The notes under the pieces are model-generated. The model was not told the DNA's origin, did not search any database, and worked only from the letters and a program-made list of their open reading frames with translations. Of a stretch of DNA of 64,000 nt, positions 33,315-46,000 are shown in pieces (the first letter of the stretch is position 1; each line of letters opens with the position of its first letter). The DNA is from Petrosia ficiformis (taxonomy: Eukaryota > Porifera > Demospongiae > Haplosclerida > Petrosiidae), in contig OX345639.1 of assembly GCA_947044365.1 (NCBI GenBank), positions 2,677,001 to 2,741,000 on the forward strand, read 5' to 3'. The translations under genes and the position numbers were made by a program.

Positions 33315-36300
33315 CTACTGAATCAGATTATAGCGTTTATCTTTCATAGTATATTGGTGACTGAAATGAAATCGATCTGAATCAACTAACTGCATGAAAT
33401 AAGGTAAACGAGGAAGATCACGATCATTAACCCCTGCTTCAACGAGAGCTCTAACTACACGTTTTCTTGCTCTTTTAATCTGTTGACAAGCCTGATCAAC
33501 ATTTTGATGAACGATTTTCTTTTTACGCTTCTTAATTTCCCCTTTAATCAGCTTCATACCTTTCAGAATAGATTCTCCACTTGCAACATAATCTTCAGGA
33601 CTACTTGCAATAGTCTCCACAACTGTCTCCATACGTTGAGACTGTCCTGAACAATTGAGGACCTCATCTGCAATTTCTTGTGCGATGCAAGTCACAATCA
33701 AGTCTGCTTTATTCAAACTGAGACCATTTGGAAGAGTGAATATTAGATTAACTGAAGCCAATGGACTTGCTGTTTCTGGTAGAGGACGAAGTAGGGCAAG
33801 TTTAGAGCTCAGAGGAATACCAAAAAGTGTTGCAATATACGTTTGCCCAAAATTACTGGCAAGTGGAATTTGGGGAGTGTTTGGTCCTAGGAATTGGTCA
33901 TCCTGACTCATGGCAACCTTGGTACCACCAAATCCATCCACAAAAAGGAACTTAGAAGAACGTAAAAGTGGACATCTTCGACAATCCACAGAGCCATATT
34001 TGTATCGGAATATCCCAGCAGGTTGGACATTGACTTCCCGTTCTAACATAGTGTAAGAATGCCGTGGCTCATTTTTCTCCAACGTTTTCATAATTCTTTT
34101 CTCGCGGGCATAGAATGGTGATGTAGAACCAAAACGTGTGCCAGGCATGAACATATGGATACCAGCATAAGAATCTTCAAGTTGAAGAGGAGCATCAACA
34201 AGACTTAAATGATGTATCATTGCTATATCTCGTTGATGTGTACCTTGAGGAAGATGGTGAGCTGCTGTAGAAGGCATAAAAAGAACCATGCTTGAGTTGG
34301 ATTCTACTACTGGCCCATCACGAAAATTAGCTCCATGGAAGTGACGAGCAATATCAATGCCCCAAAGACTCTGAAGGTCTGTGTAGGGATAGAGTATTAA
34401 TCGTCCTGTATATCTGCCTTCCCATGTGACACGATGACGTGAATTGATGCTCCTATCAACAGATAAACCATTGTATCGATCTATATCCCAAAAGTCAACA
34501 GAGACATTGAGGCTTCCTAATATAGTTTGCCAGAATACAAACTCTCGTCTTGTTATAACACTTCCTGTCACCATTAAAACATCTGCAGGAGGGTCTGTAG
34601 GAGTATAAAAAGGGGATACACGAATCTTTTCAGAGTTGTACTCAATTAATTTATCTCGTAAATAAACATCAGCCTGCCAGAAACATAGCTCAAACAGCTC
34701 AGCTCTACTTTCCATTTGGATATTGATTTGTACAGTAACAGTCTCTCCAGGATGGATTTTGTGCATTTGTATATACATACTGTCACGAATGTTTGGATCA
34801 TATGTGACAGTATACGGAACAAGAGACATTTCAATATTGGCTGCAGCTACTGGAATAATACGCTGATCAAAGTGCATCTGTAAGACAACCTTACCACCTG
34901 ATCCTTCACAACTTCCATATGCCATTTGAGAGATGTTCTGAACACCAATCTCTAGAGTTCCCACCTCACCTCTTCCGAGACTTTCCACACATCGTATGAA
35001 TGCAAGTTTTACTGGGTACTGCACCACAAGAGTTTGTTTAAGGAACGAACGCTCAAATGGACGACCAAGTAACTCAATACGAGGTATGAACTCTGCTCTT
35101 GATACAAAAGGACCTGGCTTGTTTGGTGGTGGTTCATCAAATATGCGTCCATAATATGTTATTGGGACAACAAACGAACTTCCAGAATTGATTTCTGGAA
35201 GTGTAAAGCGAGTTGGTTTGAATTTCATAGTCTGCGTGCAAGGTATATATGCTTCAGCACCTGAAGGAAGAGTAAGACCTCCATCATTAACCATTACCAT
35301 ACCAGAAACTATAACACTTTCGTTAGGTTCAAAGATACCATCATCTATACCAGAGGCAATATGAAGGTTAGTAACATGTGCATCATATCTAGTTCCAGAC
35401 TGTTCTACTATACCTCCTGCCTCTGAACATACAACCCATAGTATACCTCCATGTGGAGCTAAATGACCATCAATTCCACTTAGTGCATTCATACCGGATG
35501 GTCCGTCATGACCACATAAACCTGGAAACCCATTTGGTCCAGTTTTCCCATTGGAATAATGGCGTAATTTTCCATTTGCTTCTTGAATTGTTCCTCCTTT
35601 TCCCCGACAACCACCAGGACCACCATCACCTCCTGAACCTCCAACCCCTCCTGATCCTCCAGTGCCCCCTTCCCCTCCTTTACCAGAGTTTCCAGCCATA
35701 CAATCCATTTCTACCAACATCAACAGACAAGGATCTTGTGTTTTAATTACACATTGTCCACCACATCCAGCATTTCCTCCATCACCACCCCTGCCTCCTG
35801 GACCACCAGGTCCACCATTACCACCATCACCACCATCACCACCAGGACCACCATTTCCTCCAGGTCCATATTGATTATTAAAACCAGGGGAACCCATTGC
35901 TCCAAGTCCTCCTCGTCCTCCTCTCCCACCACTTCCTCCTTGTCCTCCACAACCTCCATGACCTCCATCTCCTCCATGGCAGTTGACAAATAGTACATCT
36001 TCACATCGAACTCCACCTAGTTGTGCAACAAATCGACAACTACCAGAGGCATAAAGCTCATCAGGTGTACCCCATAAATTAAGTGTTACGTCACTAGCTT
36101 CTATACCATCGGCACCACGCGTTCCTATAGCACCAGGTCCACCAGGAAATCCATCCATTCCACGTCTTCCTGGTGACCCAGGCCTAAAGCCATCTTCGCC
36201 AAAACTCCCATTTGCACCTTTCTTTCCAGTACATCCATCAATTCCTTTTTGACCATGTACTCCACAGGCAAACAATGTAAAACCATGAGGCTTTGACAAT

Positions 36301-39300
36301 GCCCTACGTGTCGTGTCTTCAATAACTTGAACATCACGACACGTCATTGGTAGATACTCATGATGACGATCACCATATACATAATTCTGTTTTTCAACAA
36401 TTTGACGAGGTTCTATAGGGGGGCGAGGATCCTCAAAGAAGGTAACTTTTCTTAAATGGTCCAGGAAAAAGTAAAACTTTCCGGTCGGATCCCACAGTGC
36501 TTGTTGGCCATCCTCAAGCCCAACTTCTGCACCATATCCAATACTGATTGGACAGAATATTGGTGGGCCATGTGGGGGCTTGAAGTTGTCATGCCAAGGA
36601 CGACGATACGCCTGAGAAAAAATCGCATTTTGGTTAAACATTGGTAATGGCTGACCTGGATATGTCACTTGGCAATTTTCTACAGATACATTCAAATCTA
36701 CTGGGAAATAAAATTCAAGAGGCAGCTGTTGCATTGTTTCCACATAAGAAGGTGGGGCATCAGTAGTTTGGGAGATTGTCATAGTTCGTTCCTCTGTTGG
36801 TCCTTCATCATATTCCTTTTGTCGTTGAACCAACTCATCTTCTGAAGGATGGATCACATCCCATAAGCCATGTGTAGCTTCTACAGGTATTTCACTAGCA
36901 TCAACTTGTTTAGAGAAAACAGTTTCACCAGTATGACCTAATGATGCCATAAAGTTACGCATTTGAACAATATCATTAGTGCGAAAGGTTGCTATTGTTT
37001 TACTTGTGCCACGTTTGAGCAAGCGAAAACTTGTAAAGTCAGAGCTTTTCGGATCAGTTGAAATTGGTTCTAAAAGTACGTTAGGATTGGTAGTAGGGAT
37101 ACTAAAAAATGGCTTTTGTCTTCCTTCTTTTTGTGTTATGATCTTGTGTTCCTGTGGACCTATGAAAAAGATAATGAGAGGAGGAATTTCATGAGTGAGT
37201 GTAAGTAAAGAAGATGGAGATTGTGTGGGAGCACTGTAAAAATTAATGGGTTATTTTAACACTCATTTGGTTATGTGAGTTTCAATAATATACTCCTCAG
37301 ACTATGTAAATCAATATTGATTTCTTTTCTTGTTATATATAATATTATAGGTAATGTTTACAAGTAGTAGTAATTTACTTCTTGATTAGTATATAGGGTA
37401 TATGCCATAATATAGAATGGTACCAAAAACAATACAATCTACTTCAAACATAGTATATGTAAATCACTTAGTAATTACATACATCTGCCAACTTTTTGAA
37501 TTTCTGTAGAGATGTTATTAATTATACTAATCACTCTGGAATGAGCAAGTAACATCTGTTGTTTTCCCAGATGTTAGAATTGGAATACTAATATAATACA
37601 CCACAGTTTATACCTATAATACTATGCTGTGTATACAGCTACATTATATTAATATATTTGTTACTGTATCGTTTATTGTGACATGTACTTTATATAGATC
37701 AAGATCAAATGAACTGTGACTTGTAAATGTTACCTAACTGGAAAAACAAATCAACATTCAGGAAAATAGATTTACATTGAAACTCCTGTACCAACTGAAG
37801 GTTAAAATAACTCGTTATTTTTTACAGTGAGGGCACAATACTTCACCAATAATAAAGAATCTACCATCCTCCTTCCCTTCAAAATAATGACAAGCACTAA
37901 ATATTGGCAGGAAAGGTATCTGCCACATCTAATGTATTGATATAAGGTATCACCCTCTAATAATCTACAGTACTATATTGCCATGAAGAGAGAATTCTTG
38001 ATGGCCGGGCCTTAATTTTGTAATTTTATATAGCTTAAGCAACTAACCACCATGCAGACTGTCCCTGCTCTCTGAAAAAAAAAAAACATAGAATGATCAA
38101 ATATGAAAGATTTTGCTCTTCTGTCATCCAGTCAAGTCTGCCATGCATACATGGTCAGCCAGTTCCAACTTGACCAATGTTTTATTAGGGAGCAGGGCTG
38201 CAGGGGTATAGAATGGTGATTATGTGTTTGGACTATTGATCAAAAGGTTAAGGGTTCAGGTCATATCATCTCGGCTTTCAAATAACATTGAACTACAATC
38301 AAAAAAATCGTAAAAGATTTAATTAGGAAGTGAAACAAAATTTTCAATCATAGGTTGGTTACTTGTAATGCTATATAGTATTGCAGCATCATCACACCAC
38401 ATTTGCGATAACATCCTTTAAGCAAAAAGTTGTCATCTATTATACTGCAAAAAAAAGGTTGGGTCATTTTAACCAATCAGTTGCATGCCAATTTAATAAT
38501 ATGCCTTTTCATATCATACTGCTAAGCTGTTGGAAGGTAAGCCAATTTGTAATTTTAATTTATAGTGTGAAATGTAGTGTTCACAACGACTAAGTAAATT
38601 AATAGTGGAGGATGACAGATAGAATGTCAGTAATTATGTAAACAACTTATAGTGGGGAAGTACTGACATGTAAACTGTGAATCATGAGTAATTTACATGT
38701 TATTGTCAACAACATTCCAACACCAAAAGCCTACTCTTCAACACCTCAATTAAGCAGTAATGGGATATTTGAAATGCAATTGAGGTAACCAACTGATTGG
38801 TTGAAATAACCAAACTGTTTTTGCAGTGTGTGTTCATCATTTATAGTGGAATTAGAGCAGAATAATTCAGAATGTTTAGGACCTCCTCAGCAGAAAAGCC
38901 TCTACCACCAGAACTACCATTTTTACTTTATTATTCTAAGCAGTGCTTCTTTGCTAGATTATGTCTTACTGTTATTACTATTACATTAAGATATGTATCA
39001 TCTAACCTCTACAACTTGTATGTACAAGAAACATAGTTATCAGAAGTAAGATGAAAATCCATGTGAAGATGATCAATATTTTTACTCTTAATAATAGTAA
39101 AAACAGTAAGACGTAATCTTGCAAAGAAGCACTGCTTAGAATAATAAAATACAAATGGCCTTTCTTCTTCGTTGTCTTGTTCTTGTGGTGGAGACTTTTC
39201 TGTTGAGGAGGTCCTAAACATTCTGATTATTCAATTCTGTTACATGTATTGAGTTATAAACATTTAAATGGGACATCTCCCTGCTATCACTTAATGCTTC

Positions 39301-41195
39301 ATTAATTTACTGTCACATTTATGAATCTGTGGTGGCTATTAATAAAAATATACTGATCTGGCACACAGTCCATGTAAGTTGTTTTGATTATGCATATGCA
39401 TGATAGTTGAGATGTTGACACATTTTATAAATATGAACCAAATATAATTACAATTATTATATTAACAGATTAGCAACCACAGATCCATAAATGGAGAAGT
39501 ATGCAAATGTAATGTGCAGACTGTGGGCCTTATAATTTTATTAAGAATGTGAAAGTTGAGATGTCAGCACATATTTGTATATATTAGCAATCACTATAAG
39601 TTCTTCTGACATCTCAGTACATAATAATTGCATGTATACCAATTATATAGCTTGAAGAGTTTTATTGTGCAATTGTGTTTTTGAAACTAGAGGAATCAAA
39701 GCATGTAATGTTTTTAAAAGAAACAGACTAAAACTAGCCAAATTTTCCACTTTCAGTTCAACTCAAATGTTCACAAATACTAATCTTCTTATCGCAATTG
39801 AATATCGATAATATAAGTATATTATATACAGTGTCTATTATAGTCTATATAATATATACCATCCAGATGTTTTAAAGCTGCCTTTCCTACCTCATATCAG
39901 AGAGCAGGCTAAACTATCTTTGGCTAGTGCTTTAGAATTCTCCTTGGATCCAGCTATTAAAGAGCTTATATGTCTTCTCAAAGATCCAGACTTTCTTAAA
40001 AGGCAGGATATTCCAGCTGATTCATACAACTTACTTGCCACAGCCCAAAAATCATTATCTCAGTATCCCCCAACCAAAACATCTACAGCCAGGATAGCAA
40101 AAGAAATGCTTCGCTCGACTCTCTTAAAGTCCAAAGTAAATTCAATGATATCTTTACCCTAGAATCATCTAACCGTACATGTATCTGGCCTTCCATCAGG
40201 TCAACTGTCTTTCCTACTTCATGTGGGTGCAGACTGTTTACTAACACCACTTAATCATTCATACTGGAAATATCAAGTTGATTCTAAATGTCCCCTTTGC
40301 AAATCTTTGTATCCTACAACAACACATTCTATATAAATGGTTGTCAGGAAGCTCTTGTGCAAGGTCGCTTCATGCACATGGAGACATGATTCGGTTCTGA
40401 ACATACTAGCCTCCTCCATTTAGAAATTAACCCCTCCATCTTCTAAGCTATTTGCTGATATTCCTTCATGGAGAGCCTCTGACTCCCCTCCGTCCACACT
40501 TCCTACCAATATCAGTACTACTACATCTAGACCAGATTTAGTGTTGATTGAAGACAAGATGGTATATATTCTAGAGCTTACTGTACTAAGTAACAACAAA
40601 GAAGCTCTTTATGCTGTTTATTTAAGGAAATCCAACAAGTCCTCTTACCTTGAAGTAATTAATGATCTTGAAGACCGAGACCTGTCAGTTGTGTACAAAA
40701 CACTGGAGATTGGATCATTGGGACACCAGGCAATCAGATCATTAACAGCAATACACAACATCGATAAAAAAAGTGCTAAAGATACTCTGTTGAAAATGTC
40801 TAAAACCACCATAGCCTGCTCTTAATTCAAGAAACCATATCAACTGGGATCAAAACAAACCCTTATAATAATTATCATTATAATTATATACATATATAAA
40901 AATCTTTTGTTTTGTTTTGTACACTGCCTTGCCTATAACAGGGATAACCTTGAGTCCTAGGCCTTATATATATATTATATATATTAGTAAATTGTATTTT
41001 ATTCTTGTTGTCCTTTGGCAATAAAGGTATTTCTTCCCCTGTAATTATACTATAGAATTCACCTGGTTCAACCGAAATCCACCTTTTCTTCCATCTCTTA
41101 AGAATCCTTGATTTTCGCTCTAAGTATCCTTGACATTCCTGAATATAGCCCTCTTGCAGTGTTAAAGAGACTTTGTTTGGTGGTACATGTGCCAT
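33315..41195 (-). CDS. PH-domain protein with collagen-like and Gly-Gly-X tracts, paralog 1, 1325 aa
   Basis: Exon 1 is 41195-41063 and exon 2 is 37159-33315, joined in phase 1 across a 3.9-kb intron; the 3978-nt frame closes. Exon 1 encodes the start of a PH domain ([17 protein letters not shown]) that continues in exon 2 to about [16 protein letters not shown]. Next come a linker with one PPSY motif (PPxY, a WW-domain ligand) and a PPHGPPIF stretch. Then follow a collagen-like G-X-Y tract (GVHGQKGIDGCTGKKGANG), two Gly-Gly-X tracts (HGGDGGHGGCGGQGG and similar), and a C-terminal region of about 700 residues with no family I can name. That region ends [20 protein letters not shown], then KRYNLIQ. 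No signal peptide or membrane segment is visible, so the protein is predicted intracellular and membrane-associated through PH. Paralog 2 at 57309-62408 shows the same order. The role is unknown. Confidence 0.88.
38140..38290 (+). mobile_element. tRNA-like SINE fragment in intron of paralog 1
   Basis: The sequence tatagaatggtgattatgtg followed by aaaaggttaagggttcaggtc resembles A-box and B-box spacing of a tRNA-derived repeat. The match is weaker than for the 32560-32890 pair and no terminal tail is defined. Confidence 0.35.
38442..38827. mobile_element. Foldback element, about 385 bp, long inverted ends
   Basis: Left end actgcaaaaaaaaggttgg through aaccaatcagttgcatg pairs with the right end near 38776-38827 (ccaactgattggttgaaata ... 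gtttttgcagt). The internal sequence carries no recognisable coding. It lies in the single intron of paralog 1. Confidence 0.65.
38864..39232. repeat. Inverted duplication of a coding-like segment
   Basis: About 135 bp at 38864-39000 reappears diverged as reverse complement at about 39078-39232. Both arms read as the same peptide when taken from their outer end: MFRTSSAEKPLPPELPF then LYYSKQCFFARL at the left, MFRTSSTEKSPPQEQ then FYYSKQCFFARL at the right. The right arm holds an extra acidic stretch. It may be a foldback copy of an exon or retrocopy. I cannot name the peptide. Confidence 0.65.
39324..39490. repeat. Imperfect inverted repeat
   Basis: gaatctgtggtggctattaa near 39324 pairs imperfectly with attagcaaccacagatcc near 39470. 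A second small inversion (gttgagatgtcag against ctgacatctcag) follows near 39555-39620. These are decayed foldback fragments in the intron of paralog 1. Confidence 0.45.
39855..40825 (+). pseudogene. Retroelement C-terminal relic (post-RT domain), broken
   Basis: Three pieces with stops between them read as one decayed protein. The first has LKLPFLPHIREQAKLSLASA, the second CPLCKSLYPTTTHSI and a third RPDLVLIEDKMVYILELTVL. RPDLVL followed by ELTV and then K-S-x-Y is a pattern I know from C-terminal domains of animal retroelements, where it looks like a PD-(D/E)xK-type nuclease fold. The region lies in the intron of paralog 1 and is interrupted by stop codons, so it is not a functional gene. 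Confidence 0.6.
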
Positions 41196-41370
41196 TCTTA
41201 CAGAATTGGTCGAATAGATACTGCGAAACAACTTATAAACGTAACGCACGCCGCCACAGGGGAGGTCGACGAATTCAGTATTGCGAACACGTGACGTGCA
41301 CATTCATTTCAGATACGAAATTGATAATTACAATGGCGGCGTCAGTTCCGCTTAATTTGAGATGGAGGCA
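41196..41370 (-). promoter_or_regulatory. CpG-richer 5' flank of PH/collagen-like paralog 1
   Basis: In contrast to the AT-rich surroundings, this stretch has many CpGs. It carries aacacgtgacgtgcac (an E-box CACGTG overlapping a CRE-like TGACGTG) near 41287-41302 and aatggcggcg near 41333, similar to a YY1 initiator motif. It lies directly before the first codon of paralog 1 (41195). The motifs are seen; use as promoter is inferred. Confidence 0.5.
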
Positions 41371-43055
41371 ATAAAAGTTGAGATTATATTACATAATTAT
41401 ACCTTAGAAAGTGACAAAAAGTGTAGAATTGCATTTCTGAAAAGTGGATGATGTGACTAAAATATTATTCACAAGATGACACTATTAACTGCATACATAT
41501 AATACATGTAATACTGTTGAGAATAAAGTTTGTTTAAATGGCGTATCTAAAGTTGACTCTGTTTATTCAGTTAGAAGAGCATATGGGGTGATACATGACA
41601 CATATGGCAGCTTAGTTGACAAACTACTAACACAATGAATGCTGTATAATATTTTATTGGGGGGTGGAAGTGTTAGTTTGTTGAACCATATGAGCAATGG
41701 TATTTGTAGTCTATATCCAATTCAAAAAACTGATGATCTAACATGTAACATGTATTGTAATAAATGCATAATACACATACAGTGTATACACATGTTTTAA
41801 CCTATCTGAACACCACATCAGTGCTTCAGCGTTGGATCCTAGCTCACAAGACTGAAGGTATAACCTGTTACCAGTTTATCACCAATGAATCACCACTTTA
41901 AAGCAATTTTTGGGATAAAGAGAATAGTTCAGTAATCACTCCTGTTACTCCAGACTTGAGTGATTCCTGAACTAGCCTCTTTATCACAAATAAACCAGTT
42001 ATAGGTTATCCCTTCAGTCTTGTGAGCTAGGGTCCAGCGCTGAAGCACTGGTCTTTCTGGTCGACCTGATCCAACAGGTTCTGACAGCACTATGTATATA
42101 GTTTGAGTTGTATGCTCTGTTATCACACATTGTGTGTATAATCATATAACCTATAGTTATATTTCATTGTACAGAAATATGCACTAGCTACAGTCTACAT
42201 CGTTTACTAATAATCCAAAGCTGAAATATATCCCTCTTTTGTATAGAGGAATTCATTGATGTCTAGGTCACAGAGGAGGAGCTTCAAGCTATTGTTACAT
42301 CTCACAAAAAACTGATTGGTCAATGTTGTTGTCTTATTTGGTCATTTTGTAAGGTATTTAACATTTCACGCTTAATTTTGAGAAAGACCTAGATGTATAA
42401 TCCATTTATGAACTCAATTTTAACACGAATAAAATATCTATTTGTTTCTTTCACACTCAGCATTTAAAATATTTATTTTGTATAAAACAGTAACTTGTTT
42501 AGCATAAGTGGCACTTTGTTGCACTTTTTTTCAGAAGAGATATTTAGACTGCTAGTTCACTTTGAATGAGAATGATAATGACAAAAACATTAACAATTTT
42601 TGTAATTTATACCTTAAGTCTACTTTTACTAATTGCATGTATTAATTTTAGCAATTTTAGCGACTAATGTTATAGTACACGCTAAAAATATATATTTTGT
42701 GATAATTTTATTAGGCACATTAGGCATGGCTCAGGAATTCACTAGAAGTGATGCATGCTAAATCCAAGTATTTAAAAATCGTTAAATGTAGTGGATGCAA
42801 TTAATAGTAGGCTTAAGGCTATACAATTTTAAGTCCCCACAACATAATAGAAAATTATAATAAAAAGGTGCTACATCAACATTTGTTTGGTTCAGTTATA
42901 CAGAGTATAGTGTCATATTTAAAGTCATGCATACATTTTTGTAGTACTAGTTCTACCTACTAAATGATATGACAATATCAAAAACAAAAAGTAGCATATA
43001 TATATATATATATATAATTATTTACTTTGGTCAGACAATACTAATACTCTGCCAC
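41371..43055. other. Intergenic region between paralog 1 and monooxygenase gene
   Basis: Apart from the foldback at 41818-42051 and a TA microsatellite near 43000-43017, I see AT-rich sequence with no supported gene. The last part (42980-43055) is the 3' flank of the monooxygenase gene. Confidence 0.55.
41818..42051. mobile_element. Foldback element, about 235 bp
   Basis: Left arm gtgcttcagcgttggatcct with agctcacaagactgaaggta (41818-41880) pairs with the right arm at 41987-42051. The arms are about 63 bp with roughly 10 percent mismatch. There is no coding capacity. Confidence 0.7.
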
Positions 43056-46000
43056 TTATAGAAACAACAGAGCAGACATGAGAAAAAGGACTAGTAGTCC
43101 AGTGCTCATGTGAATCATTTTTGCTCCACCTAGTTCATTTATTTCATCAGTTATATCAATTTCGTGTATTCCATCAGTTCCATCTGGTGCTTCTTTGGGT
43201 ACTGTACAGTTGTGCATAGCTGCAGGTTTAGGTGGAGCATGATAATCCTTGAAATCTGGTAGTGGTTCTACTACATAATCCTGTATAGAAAGTGGGAAAA
43301 ATTAATTACACCTAGACTGAGAACACACTGTGACACATGCCTTAGAGTTTAAACCACTAAATAATAAATTAACTTTTATTTACTATAATTGTATAGAAAT
43401 TAATAAATAATAATTATGCAGGATAACTTATATGTGTCCACCATTTACTCATACATACTGACTGCAGCTGAGATTGATATGTTGCAAAAACAAAGGTACT
43501 AAAATCTGAATACAAATATCAAATGCTTTCAGCATATTTTAATTATTATAACTTACAAAATCATCAATAGAATAGCAGTAAGCATATTGAGTACCAGATT
43601 GATATGTGTTTTTCTCAAAACTATTTATCTGTCGATTTGTCCATTCCAGTGTGTTGAATGTTGTGGTTTTGGGTGGACTAGTGTTATTAAATGACACTGG
43701 AAATGAATTTTGATCTTCACTCCTATGAATAAAGTGCAGATTGAGTTAGTGAATGTGTGAAATTCAAGTATTCTCTGGCACTGTTACAGCCAAAGTTGGA
43801 CTTATTTATTTCTGCAATGACTATCAGTAGGTGCTAGCCTTTTATTATAGCTGACAGTGAAATTATGAAGTAGTTTATTTTTGGGACTGCTTGTGCATGG
43901 TACTCCGGAATTGTCCGACATTATATTTGTAGTGGAATTGCCCCACCTTACCTTATGTGTGGTGTCATTGTGAGTGTGTGCACATGCATGATAGTTAACA
44001 GTTATATACCAATTCAAATGCTGGTTTGGTGATAATGATGTTCATTCTGTTGTTTAATGTTACCTATAGCTATTCCATAGAGATAAAGGCCGCAAAATGT
44101 ACATGCCTGATTATAATATAGTAGTGGACACTTTGCATTAAATGCTGTGAAATTAACACCCACAAAAGTACTAGCTATACAAAGTAGTACACATATATTC
44201 TTTCTCTGTAGTTTACTTACGGTACATCACTTCCAATAAAGGATTCTATTTTATTAAAAGTTGGTTTACTTGTACATCCATTCATTTCAACTTTCGGATA
44301 ATATACTGGAAAAGCAAGACACATTTCCTGTTGTGTACTTAACCCACCCTGTAGCAGTGAAAAGTATAATACATGACATGAAGACGATGAAGAAGAAAGG
44401 AACTTACAAGGGTCACACCCTTTCTATCCTGTGTGTTGTAGTAGCAACGAAGCAAGAGTATGTCACCCTGTAATAAAAGTGTAGTGACTATTATATATTA
44501 TTATGACTGATAGAGGTTTATATACTGTCTCCACAACAAACAAACAAATTAACAAACACTATAATTATGATGAAGTTATGCATGCATTATTAAACTATAT
44601 CTTACTGATTATCACATATTATAATAACACACTTACAGGAAAAACTGTAATCTCTTCAGCAAGATGAGTTGCTTGTTGAAAGTTGAAATCATACTTTAAA
44701 TTCTTCTCAATAGGTTTTAACTCCTCATATTGAGAAATTTCATTTTTTCTTATGACAGAGAATGTTAAACCAGTTCCTAAAAAATGCAGTAAACCATTAG
44801 TATGGCAATTTTATAATGGACGAGAGAAACGAGTGGGTGTGGGTTCATGTCCCCCCAGAAAATGAGTATAATGCTATTATTTAAACTGTTTTCATAAACA
44901 TTTCAAACATAATTACATCAACTGTTTGGCTTACATAATAGAGATGATGGTAGTGCATGGTTTTAATTAATAATAATAAATTTTCTCAAAAAAGTGGTCA
45001 CAGCGAAAAGTGACTTTCATTATAATATTACATGTTGTCAAATAGCATTTAATACCTGCATAATGTGTGTGTAGTGTGTTAGCAAATATCTTGATACCCT
45101 CAGGTGGGAAGTACTACAGTGCAAGGAAAGAAGCATCATACATTGACTGAATTATCACAATGCATATGTACCGATGCATCAACTGTAAGACAACAAAATG
45201 GCATTGTGATTGTAGCATGTAATTATTATATTAAACACAGCACTAAACTCAAAATATAACAAACCGTTGACACACAATGTAACGTACACACCTGTTTCCA
45301 CATTTCAGAAGTATAATTATAATGTCAATATCATTATGAATATTCTCTTCCCTGATTTGCAACACCATTCCTATTTTTATTATTCATTAAGGATCTTCCA
45401 CCCTACTAAAGCAATAACAGGATTAGCAACACTTATTTTGGTCATTCTCTCCAACAAAGATGTAGCATGTAATTATGTACTACTGATTGTGTACTACAGA
45501 AATATTTACCTCATTAGTACATTCCATAGGACAGAAAGCACTGACAGTATAATTGGCAGCATTTGGCGGAACAACCATGAAACTGCTAACTTCATGACCA
45601 ATAAACAGAATACCAGCATTATGTTCTCTTGGAGTTTCAAGGTATGTAAATTGTATGCCAGAACTATCAACAATACCTGAATGTATGATTGTCAGTTCAT
45701 GTATCACAGTGAATTTGAGTCAGACAAGACATAGTTAAACATGCATATATATATGCACACACCACACACACACATTCACACCTGCAGTTTCCTTTGGGTT
45801 GTTATAATGTATTTCAATCATAGCAAACTGTTTCCCAGTGGAGCCACCAATTGGATAAGCAACATTGTCAGGATAGACAAAGTCCTGTAATTGTAGGAGT
45901 ATATATTTGTATTGAAACAAACTATAATAATTTATTACCAGCATATATATAGATGGAGTGGATTACTGTGATCATACTCTCTATTAGTCTGTGTGTCTGT

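Noticed and set aside
36125..36337. Met-rich minus-strand frames inside the PH genes (also 59477-60259)
   Set aside because: They are shifted readings of Gly-rich codons in the true exon; GGA/TGG patterns give Met/Val/Glu runs.
40884..41303. 139-residue gene starting MCTSRVRNTEF
   Set aside because: The frame only contains exon 1 of paralog 1 with read-through into promoter and intron; the sister gene supports ATG 41195 and the donor at 41063.
45267..45680. 137-residue plus-strand frame
   Set aside because: It overlaps monooxygenase exon 7 in antisense and has no recognisable features.
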